From an uncultured Muribaculaceae bacterium (lineage in GTDB: Bacteria; Bacteroidota; Bacteroidia; Bacteroidales; Muribaculaceae), in NCBI GenBank assembly GCA_910587355.1, contig CAJUKF010000004.1:1-64000 (forward strand): a stretch of 64,000 nucleotides of DNA, written 5' to 3'. Under the pieces are notes generated by a model. The model did no database searches, was not told the DNA's origin, and saw nothing but the letters and a program-made list of their open reading frames with translations. Positions 1 to 6,723 of this stretch are shown in pieces. Every line of letters begins with the position of its first letter. The stretch's first letter is position 1. Position numbers and translations under genes: made by a program.

Positions 1-98
1 CTATGCTCCGACATCATCGCTCACCAACCGGAAAAATCCGCTGACCCAAAAGATTAAGGCTTGCACGGTTGCCTGTCTCTGTTTTTCAAGGCATATAT

Positions 99-133
99 AA
101 AAAACAAGCGCCGAAGATTGCTCTTCAGCGCTT
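99..133 (-). terminator. Intrinsic terminator of the tRNA-Pro gene
   Basis: Read on the minus strand, arms at 106-116 and 123-133 pair (AAGCGC plus GAAG with CTTC plus GCGCTT, one mismatch). The hairpin is followed by a run of six T at 99-104. It lies 17 bases beyond the tRNA 3' end, so it most likely ends that transcript. On the plus strand the trailing T tract is weak. Confidence 0.8.
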
Positions 134-149
134 ACGGCTTTTGTTATTG

Positions 150-223
150 TCGGGGTGACTAGACTCGAACTAGCGACCTCACGCCCCCCAGACGCGTACT
201 CTAACCAACTGAGCTACACCCCG
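150..223 (-). tRNA. tRNA-Pro (anticodon GGG)
   Basis: The minus strand folds into a full cloverleaf. The acceptor arm CGGGGTG pairs with CACCCCG, the D arm is GCTC/GAGT, the anticodon stem is CGCGT/GCGTG around loop CTGGGGG, and the T arm is GCTAG/CTAGT around TTCGAGT. The loop places GGG at positions 34-36, which reads proline codons CCC and CCU. The discriminator base is A at 150. CCA is not encoded and must be added after transcription. Confidence 0.95.
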
Positions 224-241
224 TCTTTTTCAAAAGCGATG

Positions 242-273
242 CAAAGTTAAGCACTTTTTCTGCTTTGTGCAAA
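242..273 (-). promoter_or_regulatory. Bacteroidetes-type promoter of tRNA-Pro
   Basis: On the minus strand a TTTG element at 270-273 is followed by exactly 20 bases and then TAACTTTG at 242-249. This matches the Bacteroidetes primary sigma consensus (TTTG, 19-21 bases, TAnnTTTG). Transcription would start near 236, about 13 bases before the mature tRNA 5' end. Confidence 0.8.
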
Positions 274-429
274 TTTTTTTGCGATTATTTTTAGTTAAAA
301 AATCGGCCGCATGGCTAATGGGCGGTGAATCAGTGCGTAACGAAATTGCGAACGAAATGCGGCCAAACTTTTGCTTTTACCATAAATTCAATGTTCCGTT
401 GATAAATAAGAGAAATGAAAGATAATTCG

Positions 430-437
430 TAAATTTG
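430..437 (+). promoter_or_regulatory. Possible -7 box for the GH43 gene
   Basis: TAAATTTG matches TAnnTTTG and lies 46 bases before the ATG at 484. No TTG is found at the usual 19-21 base distance upstream, so this is only a half-match. The remainder of the 224-483 gap is AT-rich and shows nothing else beyond the tRNA promoter. Confidence 0.35.
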
Positions 438-483
438 CGGATGATATTCCGGTGTTGAATTTAATTATTCCATTACTACTTTT

Positions 484-1500
484 ATGATATTTGTCAGTAT
501 TCGGCCATTATTGGTCGGTTTACTTTTGGCAGGAACCGCCGATATCAGCGTGTGCAATCCTGAGTCTCTGACCTACACCAACCCTGTAATCAACAGGAGC
601 GCACCCGACCCTACAATCATCCGTGCCTGCGATGGTACTTATTGGCTCTATTCGACAGAGAGCATTCGTAATGTTCCCGTTTATAAGTCGGATAATCTGG
701 TGGAGTGGACCTTCGTCGGTACTGCATTCAACGATATGACGCGTCCGCAAATGGTGCCGGAAGGAAGAATCTGGGCTCCTGACATACAAAAGATAGGGGA
801 AAAGTATGTACTTTATTATTCCAAGTCGGAGTGGGGTAAGGAATGGGAGTGCGGTATCGGTGTTGCTACGGCTGATGCGCCGCAAGGTCCGTTTACAGAC
901 AACGGCAAACTCTTTTTGAGTAATGAAATAGGTGTGCAGAACAGTATTGACCCTGTTTATGTGAAAGCTGAAGGTAAACATTGGCTTTTTTGGGGTAGTT
1001 TCAGAGGTATATATGCTGTCGAGCTGACCCCTGACGGACTTTCGTTAATGCCCGGGACCTCTCCGGTTAAGGTGGCGGGAACCTTTACCGAGGGTACCAA
1101 TATATTTCGGCACGGAGATTATTACTATCTGATTGGGTCGGCGGGCTCTTGTTGCGAAGGTGCAAAAAGTACTTATCGTGTAGTAGTGGCAAGAAGCAAA
1201 AATGTGCTTGGCCCTTATGTAGACAAGGATGACCGTCGGGCACTTGATAATGGTTTTTCGCTCGTCCTCAAGGGTGATGATTCAGTGCATGGTCCGGGCC
1301 ATAATGCAAATCTTGTAACTGACGATGCCGGCCAGTATTGGATGGTTTACCATGGCTATGATGCCGCCGCTCCGGAAGAGGGACGAAAGGTATATCTTGA
1401 CAAGGTGTGCTGGGATGCTGACGGGTGGCCTGTGATTGAAGGCTGTCACCCCTCAAAGAGTGCGGTTCGCCCGATAATCAAGTCTTGCTGCAGAAAATAG
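484..1500 (+). CDS. Glycoside hydrolase family 43 protein (arabinanase/arabinofuranosidase/xylosidase type)
   Basis: This 338-residue protein has a hydrophobic N-terminus (about residues 1-22) that should export it, followed by one five-bladed beta-propeller GH43 domain. The three GH43 acidic residues are visible: the general base Asp42 in APDPTII, the modulating Asp156 in NSIDPVY and the acid Glu203 in TEGTNIF. The second-blade motif WAPDI and the late HGPGHN motif are also present. The family cleaves arabinose or xylose linkages of plant polysaccharides by inversion, but the exact substrate cannot be read from sequence. The length fits a single-domain GH43 without a carbohydrate-binding module. 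No SusC/SusD pair is adjacent, so it is not in a visible polysaccharide utilisation locus. Cys24 does not sit in a good lipobox, so a lipoprotein anchor is doubtful. Confidence 0.88.
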   Translation: MIFVSIRPLLVGLLLAGTADISVCNPESLTYTNPVINRSAPDPTIIRACDGTYWLYSTESIRNVPVYKSDNLVEWTFVGTAFNDMTRPQMVPEGRIWAPDIQKIGEKYVLYYSKSEWGKEWECGIGVATADAPQGPFTDNGKLFLSNEIGVQNSIDPVYVKAEGKHWLFWGSFRGIYAVELTPDGLSLMPGTSPVKVAGTFTEGTNIFRHGDYYYLIGSAGSCCEGAKSTYRVVVARSKNVLGPYVDKDDRRALDNGFSLVLKGDDSVHGPGHNANLVTDDAGQYWMVYHGYDAAAPEEGRKVYLDKVCWDADGWPVIEGCHPSKSAVRPIIKSCCRK

Positions 1501-1569
1501 TTTTTGTTTCCGTTGCCGCATGTTGTAATCTTCAGGGAGCGCACAAAGAAATGATTCCACTTTTTTTAG

Positions 1570-1577
1570 TACTTTTG
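1570..1577 (+). promoter_or_regulatory. Possible -7 box for the sigma-54 activator operon
   Basis: TACTTTTG matches TAnnTTTG and is 51 bases before the ATG at 1629. The upstream -33 position has no TTG. It is the only promoter-like match in the 1501-1628 gap. Confidence 0.35.
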
Positions 1578-1628
1578 TATCTCGAAACAGCAGGGGGCTC
1601 AGAGTCTCTTGCAGCACAATAACGAAAA

Positions 1629-2858
1629 ATGCCAGAAAACCGCATATCAAATACACTCACTGCTCAGGCACAACAGGCCAAGCAGCAATTTGGCATCGTT
1701 GGCAACGCTCCGGCGCTTACCGCAGCCATAGAGCGGGCCATACGTGTGGCTCCTATCGATTTGTCGGTGCTTGTCACCGGCGAGAGCGGAACCGGCAAGG
1801 AGTTTTTTCCACAGATTATTCATAGGTTCAGCGCACGCCGCCATGCCAAATATATAGCGGTGAACTGCGGTGCCATTCCCGAGGGCACAATCGACTCGGA
1901 ACTCTTCGGTCATGAAAAAGGAGCGTTCACGGGTGCGGTCGATTCCCGAAAGGGTTATTTCGAGGAAGCCGACGGCGGCACAATTTTTCTGGATGAGGTA
2001 GCCGAGCTTCCGCTTACTACGCAGGCGCGACTGCTGCGCGTGCTCGAGAGCGGCGAATATCTTCGGGTCGGCTCTTCGACAGTGCAGAAAACCAATATCC
2101 GCGTTGTCGCCGCGACAAATGTCGACCTTCTCGACGCTGTCGCCCACGGTAAGTTTCGCGAGGACCTTTTCTACCGCCTTTCTACCATTCAGATACATAT
2201 ACCCCCGCTGCGCGACCGCGGCAATGACATAAGGCTGCTCGCCCGAAAGTTTGCTTCGGATTTCGCCGAGCGCTACCGTGTGCCCCCCGTTGTCTTCACC
2301 GAGGATGCCGAGGATGCCATGCGGCACTACCGTTGGCCCGGCAATGTGCGTCAGCTCAAGAATGTAGTGGAGCAGACGGCTCTATTCGAGGCCGGCACTG
2401 ACGTAAATGCCGATACATTGCGCCGTTATATACCCGAAATATCAACAAGCTATATCCCGGCCACCACGGCTTCGCTTCACAGCTACGAGAGCGAGCGCGA
2501 GATGCTGCTCGGTATGATTTTCAAGCTGCGTGAGCGCATCGACGAACTGCAGATGCGTATTGATGGCGACAGGCCTCCAGTATCACATAAAATCATCGCC
2601 GATGAGGACAATGCCTCTATGCCTACCTCACTTGTGGTGAGAAGTCACGGCACACCCGAAACACATGTGCCGCCGTGCAGCGACGTGAATTATTCGGAGG
2701 TCGAGCCTGAAACTCCGGCGACCCTCGAAGAAACGGAACGAGAGATGATACGTCGCGCTCTCGAACGCAATCAGGGACGCCGCAAGGCGGCTGCCGCCGA
2801 ACTGCAGATTTCCGAACGTACTCTTTACCGCAAAATCAAGGATTATGGTCTCGAATAA
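1629..2858 (+). CDS. Sigma-54-dependent transcriptional activator (AAA+ and Fis domains, no receiver)
   Basis: This 409-residue bacterial enhancer-binding protein has no receiver or GAF domain, because the AAA+ module begins almost at the N-terminus. Visible motifs are Walker A GESGTGKE (from Gly51), the sigma-54 contact loop GAFTGA (98-103), Walker B TIFLDE and the arginine-finger segment REDLFYRL. A C-terminal Fis helix-turn-helix covers about residues 368-409. It would hydrolyse ATP to open promoters held by RpoN. Without a sensor domain, control must come from expression level or a partner protein. Its last 14 bases overlap the lptE-like gene, so the two are co-transcribed. The association with lptE and secG recurs in Bacteroides from memory. 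No -24/-12 RpoN promoter was seen nearby. Confidence 0.93.
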   Translation: MPENRISNTLTAQAQQAKQQFGIVGNAPALTAAIERAIRVAPIDLSVLVTGESGTGKEFFPQIIHRFSARRHAKYIAVNCGAIPEGTIDSELFGHEKGAFTGAVDSRKGYFEEADGGTIFLDEVAELPLTTQARLLRVLESGEYLRVGSSTVQKTNIRVVAATNVDLLDAVAHGKFREDLFYRLSTIQIHIPPLRDRGNDIRLLARKFASDFAERYRVPPVVFTEDAEDAMRHYRWPGNVRQLKNVVEQTALFEAGTDVNADTLRRYIPEISTSYIPATTASLHSYESEREMLLGMIFKLRERIDELQMRIDGDRPPVSHKIIADEDNASMPTSLVVRSHGTPETHVPPCSDVNYSEVEPETPATLEETEREMIRRALERNQGRRKAAAAELQISERTLYRKIKDYGLE

Positions 2859-3369
2859 CATACTGCGCGTTGCCGTCGGTTGCGTGATGCTGTTCTGTGC
2901 ATCGCTCACCGCCTGTATACCGAGTTTCAAGATGAACGGCTCGGCGCTCGACTACAATATCTACAAAACCATTCACGTAGGAGAATTTCCGATTCGTGCC
3001 GCACTGGTGTATCCGCCTCTGCAGCAGACTTTCGAGAACGAACTTCGCGACTATATATCGAAGAATACGCGGCTGCAGACCATCGACGGGAACTCGGACC
3101 TCGAAATCGAGGGTGAAATCACTGGCTATAATCTCACTCCGCAGGCCGTGACAGAGAATGCCTACGCATCGATGACGCGTCTTACAATCACTGTGCGCCT
3201 CAAATATATAAATAATAAGGAGGAGAACAAAGACGTTGACCAGAGTTTCAGTGCATACCGCGACTTCCCCTCTTCGGAGATGCTTACAGACGTACAGGAC
3301 CAGCTCTGCGAGGAAATATCAAAGGAACTGGTAGAACTAATTTTCAACGCCACTCTCGGCGACTGGTAA
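2845..3369 (+). CDS. lptE: LptE family LPS-assembly lipoprotein
   Basis: This 174-residue protein begins with a signal peptide ending in the lipobox LTAC (cysteine near residue 24), so it should be an outer-membrane lipoprotein. The remainder has the compact alpha/beta LptE pattern, including a repeated-strand stretch ending in DLEIEGEITGY and a C-terminal helix. LptE plugs the LptD barrel that inserts lipopolysaccharide into the outer leaflet. LptE sequences are very divergent, so the call rests on size, lipobox, pattern and its place between the sigma-54 activator and secG. The start ATG lies inside the upstream gene and the stop TAA overlaps the next ATG by one base, which indicates translational coupling. 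Confidence 0.75.
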   Translation: MVSNNILRVAVGCVMLFCASLTACIPSFKMNGSALDYNIYKTIHVGEFPIRAALVYPPLQQTFENELRDYISKNTRLQTIDGNSDLEIEGEITGYNLTPQAVTENAYASMTRLTITVRLKYINNKEENKDVDQSFSAYRDFPSSEMLTDVQDQLCEEISKELVELIFNATLGDW

Positions 3370-4163
3370 TGAATACCCCGGATTTTTCAGAACTTATCAA
3401 CCGCTGTCTGGCGGTTCCGGATGGCGAGCCTCTCACTCCCCCTGATACCGACGCACTGCGCCGGCTGTGCGCGTCGATGCCGTGGATGTGCGTGCCTGCG
3501 CTAATGCTCCTGCGCCACGGCGGTGTGCCGTCTGAGGAAGCGGAAGCGCTCCGCAAGCGCCTTGCGGTGATTTGTCCCGACAGCCGTACTCTTGCTTTCG
3601 CCGCTCACGGCGACGAGTGGAAGCATTTTTATCCCGAATCAGAAGAGCCTGCGCCTCAGGAGACCAATAATGTGATTGACACATTTCTGCGCACCTATGG
3701 TACGTGTACGCCGGAAGAGGAGGCGCTGCTGGAACGTATGATTTTCAATCCTACACCCGACTATGCCGAGATGCTTGCCCGTGAGGAGCAGGACAATCTG
3801 CCCGATGCTGAAGATGCCGACCCTCAGCAGCAGCGCATAAACGCATTCATTCTCAGCCAGCATCCGGCAACGCATCGTCCCGACCTCATGTCTGTGCCCG
3901 AAGAGGCTCCCGAAGAAGAGCCTAAGAAACCGGTGGCGCCTTCCGAGCCGGCTGATGACAGTCTCCTTAGCGAGAGTCTGGCCAAGATTTTCATAAAACG
4001 CGGCAGCTATGAGCGTGCTTATGAAATTATATCGGGCTTAAATTTGAAATTTCCAAAAAAAAGTGCTTACTTTGCAGACCAATTGCGTTTCCTGCAAAAA
4101 CTGATTATCAACCAGCGTCTGCTTCAGCAAAACGAAGGCCCGCAGATGCCCGAAAATAAATAA
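3369..4163 (+). CDS. Hypothetical protein with C-terminal TPR-like helices
   Basis: The function of this 264-residue soluble protein is not recognised. The first half is rich in Leu, Pro and acidic residues. A disordered Glu/Pro segment (about 175-200) leads to a C-terminal helical hairpin with the pattern AKIFIKRGSYERAYEII, which resembles one tetratricopeptide repeat. There is no signal peptide or membrane segment. It starts on the one-base overlap with the lptE stop and ends six bases before secG, so it is within the same transcription unit. The codons near 4050-4074 are unusually A/T-rich and contain a promoter-like sequence for secG. A role in envelope assembly is only suggested by its neighbours. 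Confidence 0.7.
   Translation: MNTPDFSELINRCLAVPDGEPLTPPDTDALRRLCASMPWMCVPALMLLRHGGVPSEEAEALRKRLAVICPDSRTLAFAAHGDEWKHFYPESEEPAPQETNNVIDTFLRTYGTCTPEEEALLERMIFNPTPDYAEMLAREEQDNLPDAEDADPQQQRINAFILSQHPATHRPDLMSVPEEAPEEEPKKPVAPSEPADDSLLSESLAKIFIKRGSYERAYEIISGLNLKFPKKSAYFADQLRFLQKLIINQRLLQQNEGPQMPENK
4044..4074 (+). promoter_or_regulatory. Candidate intragenic promoter for secG
   Basis: TTG at 4044-4046, a 20-base spacer containing a run of eight A, and TTACTTTG at 4067-4074 match the Bacteroidetes promoter at seven of eight -7 positions. The site lies inside the preceding coding region, 95 bases before the secG ATG. It would let secG be expressed independently of the activator operon. Confidence 0.45.
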
Positions 4164-4169
4164 AAAGCT

Positions 4170-4550
4170 ATGCACGTTGTCATCATCGTATTGACAGTTA
4201 TCGTTGCCGTTCTTCTTATCGGCATCGTTCTTATTCAGAAATCCAAAGGCGGCGGCCTTTCGTCGCAGTTCGGCGGTGCCGGCTCTGTGATGGGTGTCCG
4301 TCAGACCAACAGCTTCCTTGAGAAAGCCACCTGGACTCTTGTAAGCTGTCTGGCTGTCCTCTCGATTATCTCTGCGTTCACCGCACCCACAACCACCAGC
4401 TCGACCCAGCTCCGTACACAGCCGGTTGCCGCTCCTACGGCCCCCGCCGCTCCCGCTGCCGGTCAGTTCGCGACTCCCGCAACAGAGGAGGCAACTCCCG
4501 CTGAAGCTCCTGCAGCTCCCGTTCAGCCCGCAGAGCAGGCCGGTGAATAA
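4170..4550 (+). CDS. secG: Preprotein translocase subunit SecG
   Basis: This 126-residue membrane protein has two hydrophobic helices (about residues 3-21 and 54-72) on either side of the SecG hallmark loop with GGGLSSQFGG and a VMGVRQTN segment. SecG is the accessory subunit of the SecYEG channel and helps SecA-driven export. A low-complexity Ala/Pro/Glu tail of roughly 45 residues follows the second helix. That tail is longer than in Escherichia coli SecG but common in Bacteroidetes. The gene starts six bases after the preceding open frame and is followed by a stem-loop. Confidence 0.95.
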   Translation: MHVVIIVLTVIVAVLLIGIVLIQKSKGGGLSSQFGGAGSVMGVRQTNSFLEKATWTLVSCLAVLSIISAFTAPTTTSSTQLRTQPVAAPTAPAAPAAGQFATPATEEATPAEAPAAPVQPAEQAGE

Positions 4551-4583
4551 AAGACGTCTGTTGTCCGAAATAAATTTTTACGG

Positions 4584-4614
4584 TCATATCCTGCATATAT
4601 TTTGCGGGATATGA
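4584..4614 (+). terminator. Stem-loop after secG, probable terminator
   Basis: An 11-bp stem (TCATATCCTGC with GCGGGATATGA, one G-U pair) encloses a 9-base AT loop. TTTGTTGTG follows, so the T tract is interrupted. It sits between secG and the U32 gene and could terminate or attenuate. Confidence 0.55.
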
Positions 4615-4638
4615 TTTGTTGTGTAAATATATCATAAT

Positions 4639-5889
4639 ATGAAACGCAGCGACTTTGAAATAATGGCGCCCGTGGGCAGCTTCGAATCGCTCACCGCCGC
4701 TCTCGGTGCCGGTGCCGATGCTGTATATTTCGGTGTCGAAGGGCTGAACATGCGTTCGCGCTCAAGTGCCAACTTCACTCTCGATGACCTTCATGAGATA
4801 GTGAGACGATGCCGCGAGCAGGGTATCAGGACATATCTCACGGTAAATACGATTGTCTATGATGATGACCTTGCCAAGGTCGACGAAATCGTGAGGGCTG
4901 CCGCCCAAGCCGGTATCTCGGCTATTATCGCATCTGATATCGCCGTCATTGCCGCCTGCCGCCGTCATGGTGTCGAGGTACATATATCCACTCAGTGCAA
5001 TGTGAGCAATATTGAGGCAGTGCGCTTCTATGCGTCTTTTGCCGACGTTATGGTGCTTGCCCGGGAGCTCAATATGGAGCAGGTGCGCCGGATACACGAT
5101 GCTATCGTGGCAGAAGGTATCAAAGGCCCCTCAGGTGAATTGGTGAGACTCGAGATGTTCTGCCACGGCGCGCTCTGCATGGCTGTGTCGGGCAAGTGCT
5201 ACCTCAGTCTCCACGAAATGAATTCCTCAGCCAACCGCGGAGGCTGCACGCAAATATGCCGGCGCGGCTATCGTGTCACAGACCTTGAGACCGGCGATGA
5301 GCTCAACGTTGAGAACAAGTATATAATGTCGCCCAAAGACCTCAAGACAATACATTTCCTCGACCGTATGATTGACGCAGGCGTGAAAGTGTTCAAAATC
5401 GAAGGCCGTGCGCGCGGCCCCGAGTATGTCGACACAGCCGTGCGCTGTTACTCCGAGGCCATTGAGGCAATCTGCGACGGCACATACAGTGCTGAAAAAG
5501 TGAAGGCCTGGGACGAACGCCTCGCCATGCCGTTCAACCGCGGTTTCTGGGACGGCTACTATATGGGCCAGCGCCTCGGAGAGTGGTCGGGCAAATACGG
5601 TTCGTCGGCCACACGCGTCAAGGAGTATGTGGCAAAGGGCGTTAAGTATTATTCGCGTCTCGGCGTAGGCGAGTTCATTATGGAGGGTGCCGAGCTGTGC
5701 GCCGGAGATGAAGTGATTATCACCGGTCCCAACACATATATACAGCTCAAAGCCGACGACATCCGCGTAGACCTCAGGAGCGTCGATAAGGCTGTGAAAG
5801 GTGATGCCTTTTCCATTGCTGTTCCATGCAAAATCAGGCCTTCCGACCGCCTGTACCGCTGGCGTCCGACAGTAGAGAAACAACAGTAA
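4639..5889 (+). CDS. Peptidase U32 family protein, probable tRNA hydroxylation protein TrhP
   Basis: This 416-residue protein belongs to the U32 family. The diagnostic region around residues 170-205 has a CHGALCMAVSGKCYLS core followed by NRGGCTQICRR, giving the conserved cysteine set thought to hold an iron-sulfur cluster. The N-terminus forms a TIM-barrel-like half (APVGSFESLTAALGAGADAV). Well-studied members of this size (TrhP/YegQ) make 5-hydroxyuridine at the tRNA wobble position with prephenate as cofactor, and the related RlhA hydroxylates 23S rRNA. TrhP is the better fit on length and single U32 domain. The older annotation as a collagenase-like protease is not supported for this group. 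The gene lies 21 bases upstream of the thioesterase gene. Confidence 0.85.
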   Translation: MKRSDFEIMAPVGSFESLTAALGAGADAVYFGVEGLNMRSRSSANFTLDDLHEIVRRCREQGIRTYLTVNTIVYDDDLAKVDEIVRAAAQAGISAIIASDIAVIAACRRHGVEVHISTQCNVSNIEAVRFYASFADVMVLARELNMEQVRRIHDAIVAEGIKGPSGELVRLEMFCHGALCMAVSGKCYLSLHEMNSSANRGGCTQICRRGYRVTDLETGDELNVENKYIMSPKDLKTIHFLDRMIDAGVKVFKIEGRARGPEYVDTAVRCYSEAIEAICDGTYSAEKVKAWDERLAMPFNRGFWDGYYMGQRLGEWSGKYGSSATRVKEYVAKGVKYYSRLGVGEFIMEGAELCAGDEVIITGPNTYIQLKADDIRVDLRSVDKAVKGDAFSIAVPCKIRPSDRLYRWRPTVEKQQ

Positions 5890-5910
5890 ACGCATAAATC
5901 CACGACGATT

Positions 5911-6672
5911 ATGTTCCAGAGCAAGTATACTCATCACTATACGCTTACCGCAGGGGAGTGTGACCCCGAAGGATGCATGTCGCTCGCTGAGCTCGCCGAA
6001 CGGCTGATTGAAGTGGCGACCGAACATGCCAACAGCCTCGGCATCGGCTACGATGCTCTGATTACTAAAAATATCGGCTGGGTGCTGAGCCGTCTCGCCA
6101 TAGAGATGAAGCGCTATCCCGGAATAAATGTGGAGTATACAATCACTTCGTGGATTGAGGGTTACAACCGCTTCTTCAGCGAACGAAATTTTGCTGTCTC
6201 CGATGCAGCCGGCAACACGCTCGGCTATGCACGCACAGTGTGGGTGGCTATGGACTACAAGTCGCGTACCATGGCCGACCTCTCGTCGTTCGAGACATCG
6301 CGGTTTCCCATTGCGGATTTGCCGTGCCCTATAGCGAAAACGCCGAGGCTTGCTTCTCCCGGCAATGATGCGCAGACCGATGAATATACTTTCCGCTACC
6401 GCGACCTCGATGTCAACCGTCATGTGAATACCGTCCGGTATATCGACTTGATTCTCAACCATTGGCCGCTTGAATTCTTCGACCGTATGATGCCTGTGCG
6501 CCTCGATGTGCTTTTCCATAACGAATGCCATTTCGGCGAGCGGGTCGCTCTTCGTGTCGCCGAGGGCTCTCCCGGAGAAAATATATGCGAGATTATCCGT
6601 CCTGACGGGAAAAAGGCCGTCGCCTGCCGAATCTGTTGGAAAAAGACGCAAAAAAACGTAAATTTGCACTAA
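5911..6672 (+). CDS. Acyl-ACP thioesterase (FatA/FatB-like)
   Basis: This 253-residue cytosolic enzyme is built of two hotdog domains in tandem. The first contains GWVLSRLAIEMKRYP, and the second carries the catalytic-type segment DLDVNRHVNTVRYID (about residues 165-180) with the conserved Asn and His. It should hydrolyse acyl-acyl carrier protein to free fatty acids and so set the chain-length profile. The length matches bacterial acyl-ACP thioesterases. It follows the U32 gene by 21 bases and probably shares its transcript. Its last 37 coding bases contain the promoter of the next gene. Confidence 0.88.
   Translation: MFQSKYTHHYTLTAGECDPEGCMSLAELAERLIEVATEHANSLGIGYDALITKNIGWVLSRLAIEMKRYPGINVEYTITSWIEGYNRFFSERNFAVSDAAGNTLGYARTVWVAMDYKSRTMADLSSFETSRFPIADLPCPIAKTPRLASPGNDAQTDEYTFRYRDLDVNRHVNTVRYIDLILNHWPLEFFDRMMPVRLDVLFHNECHFGERVALRVAEGSPGENICEIIRPDGKKAVACRICWKKTQKNVNLH
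6636..6666 (+). promoter_or_regulatory. Promoter of the GH97 gene, inside the thioesterase 3' end
   Basis: TTG at 6636-6638, a spacer of exactly 20 bases and TAAATTTG at 6659-6666 form a full match to the Bacteroidetes promoter. The site overlaps the end of the thioesterase reading frame and gives an untranslated leader of about 50 bases before the ATG at 6724. Confidence 0.75.
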
Positions 6673-6723
6673 ACCTGAAACATTTATAAATATAAACTAT
6701 CTAGTATAATTCACATTTTCTCT

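Noticed and set aside
1..98. Possible gene reading off the left edge on the minus strand (ATG at 16-18)
   Set aside because: Only five codons lie in the window, which is too little to judge; nothing else is seen before the tRNA terminator.
1629..4170. RpoN-type -24/-12 promoters for the sigma-54 activator's targets
   Set aside because: No convincing GG-N10-GC element was found upstream of the neighbouring genes.
5227..6669. 480-codon minus-strand frame opposite the U32 and thioesterase genes
   Set aside because: It mirrors two clear plus-strand genes, and its translation is rich in His, Arg and Cys without motifs.
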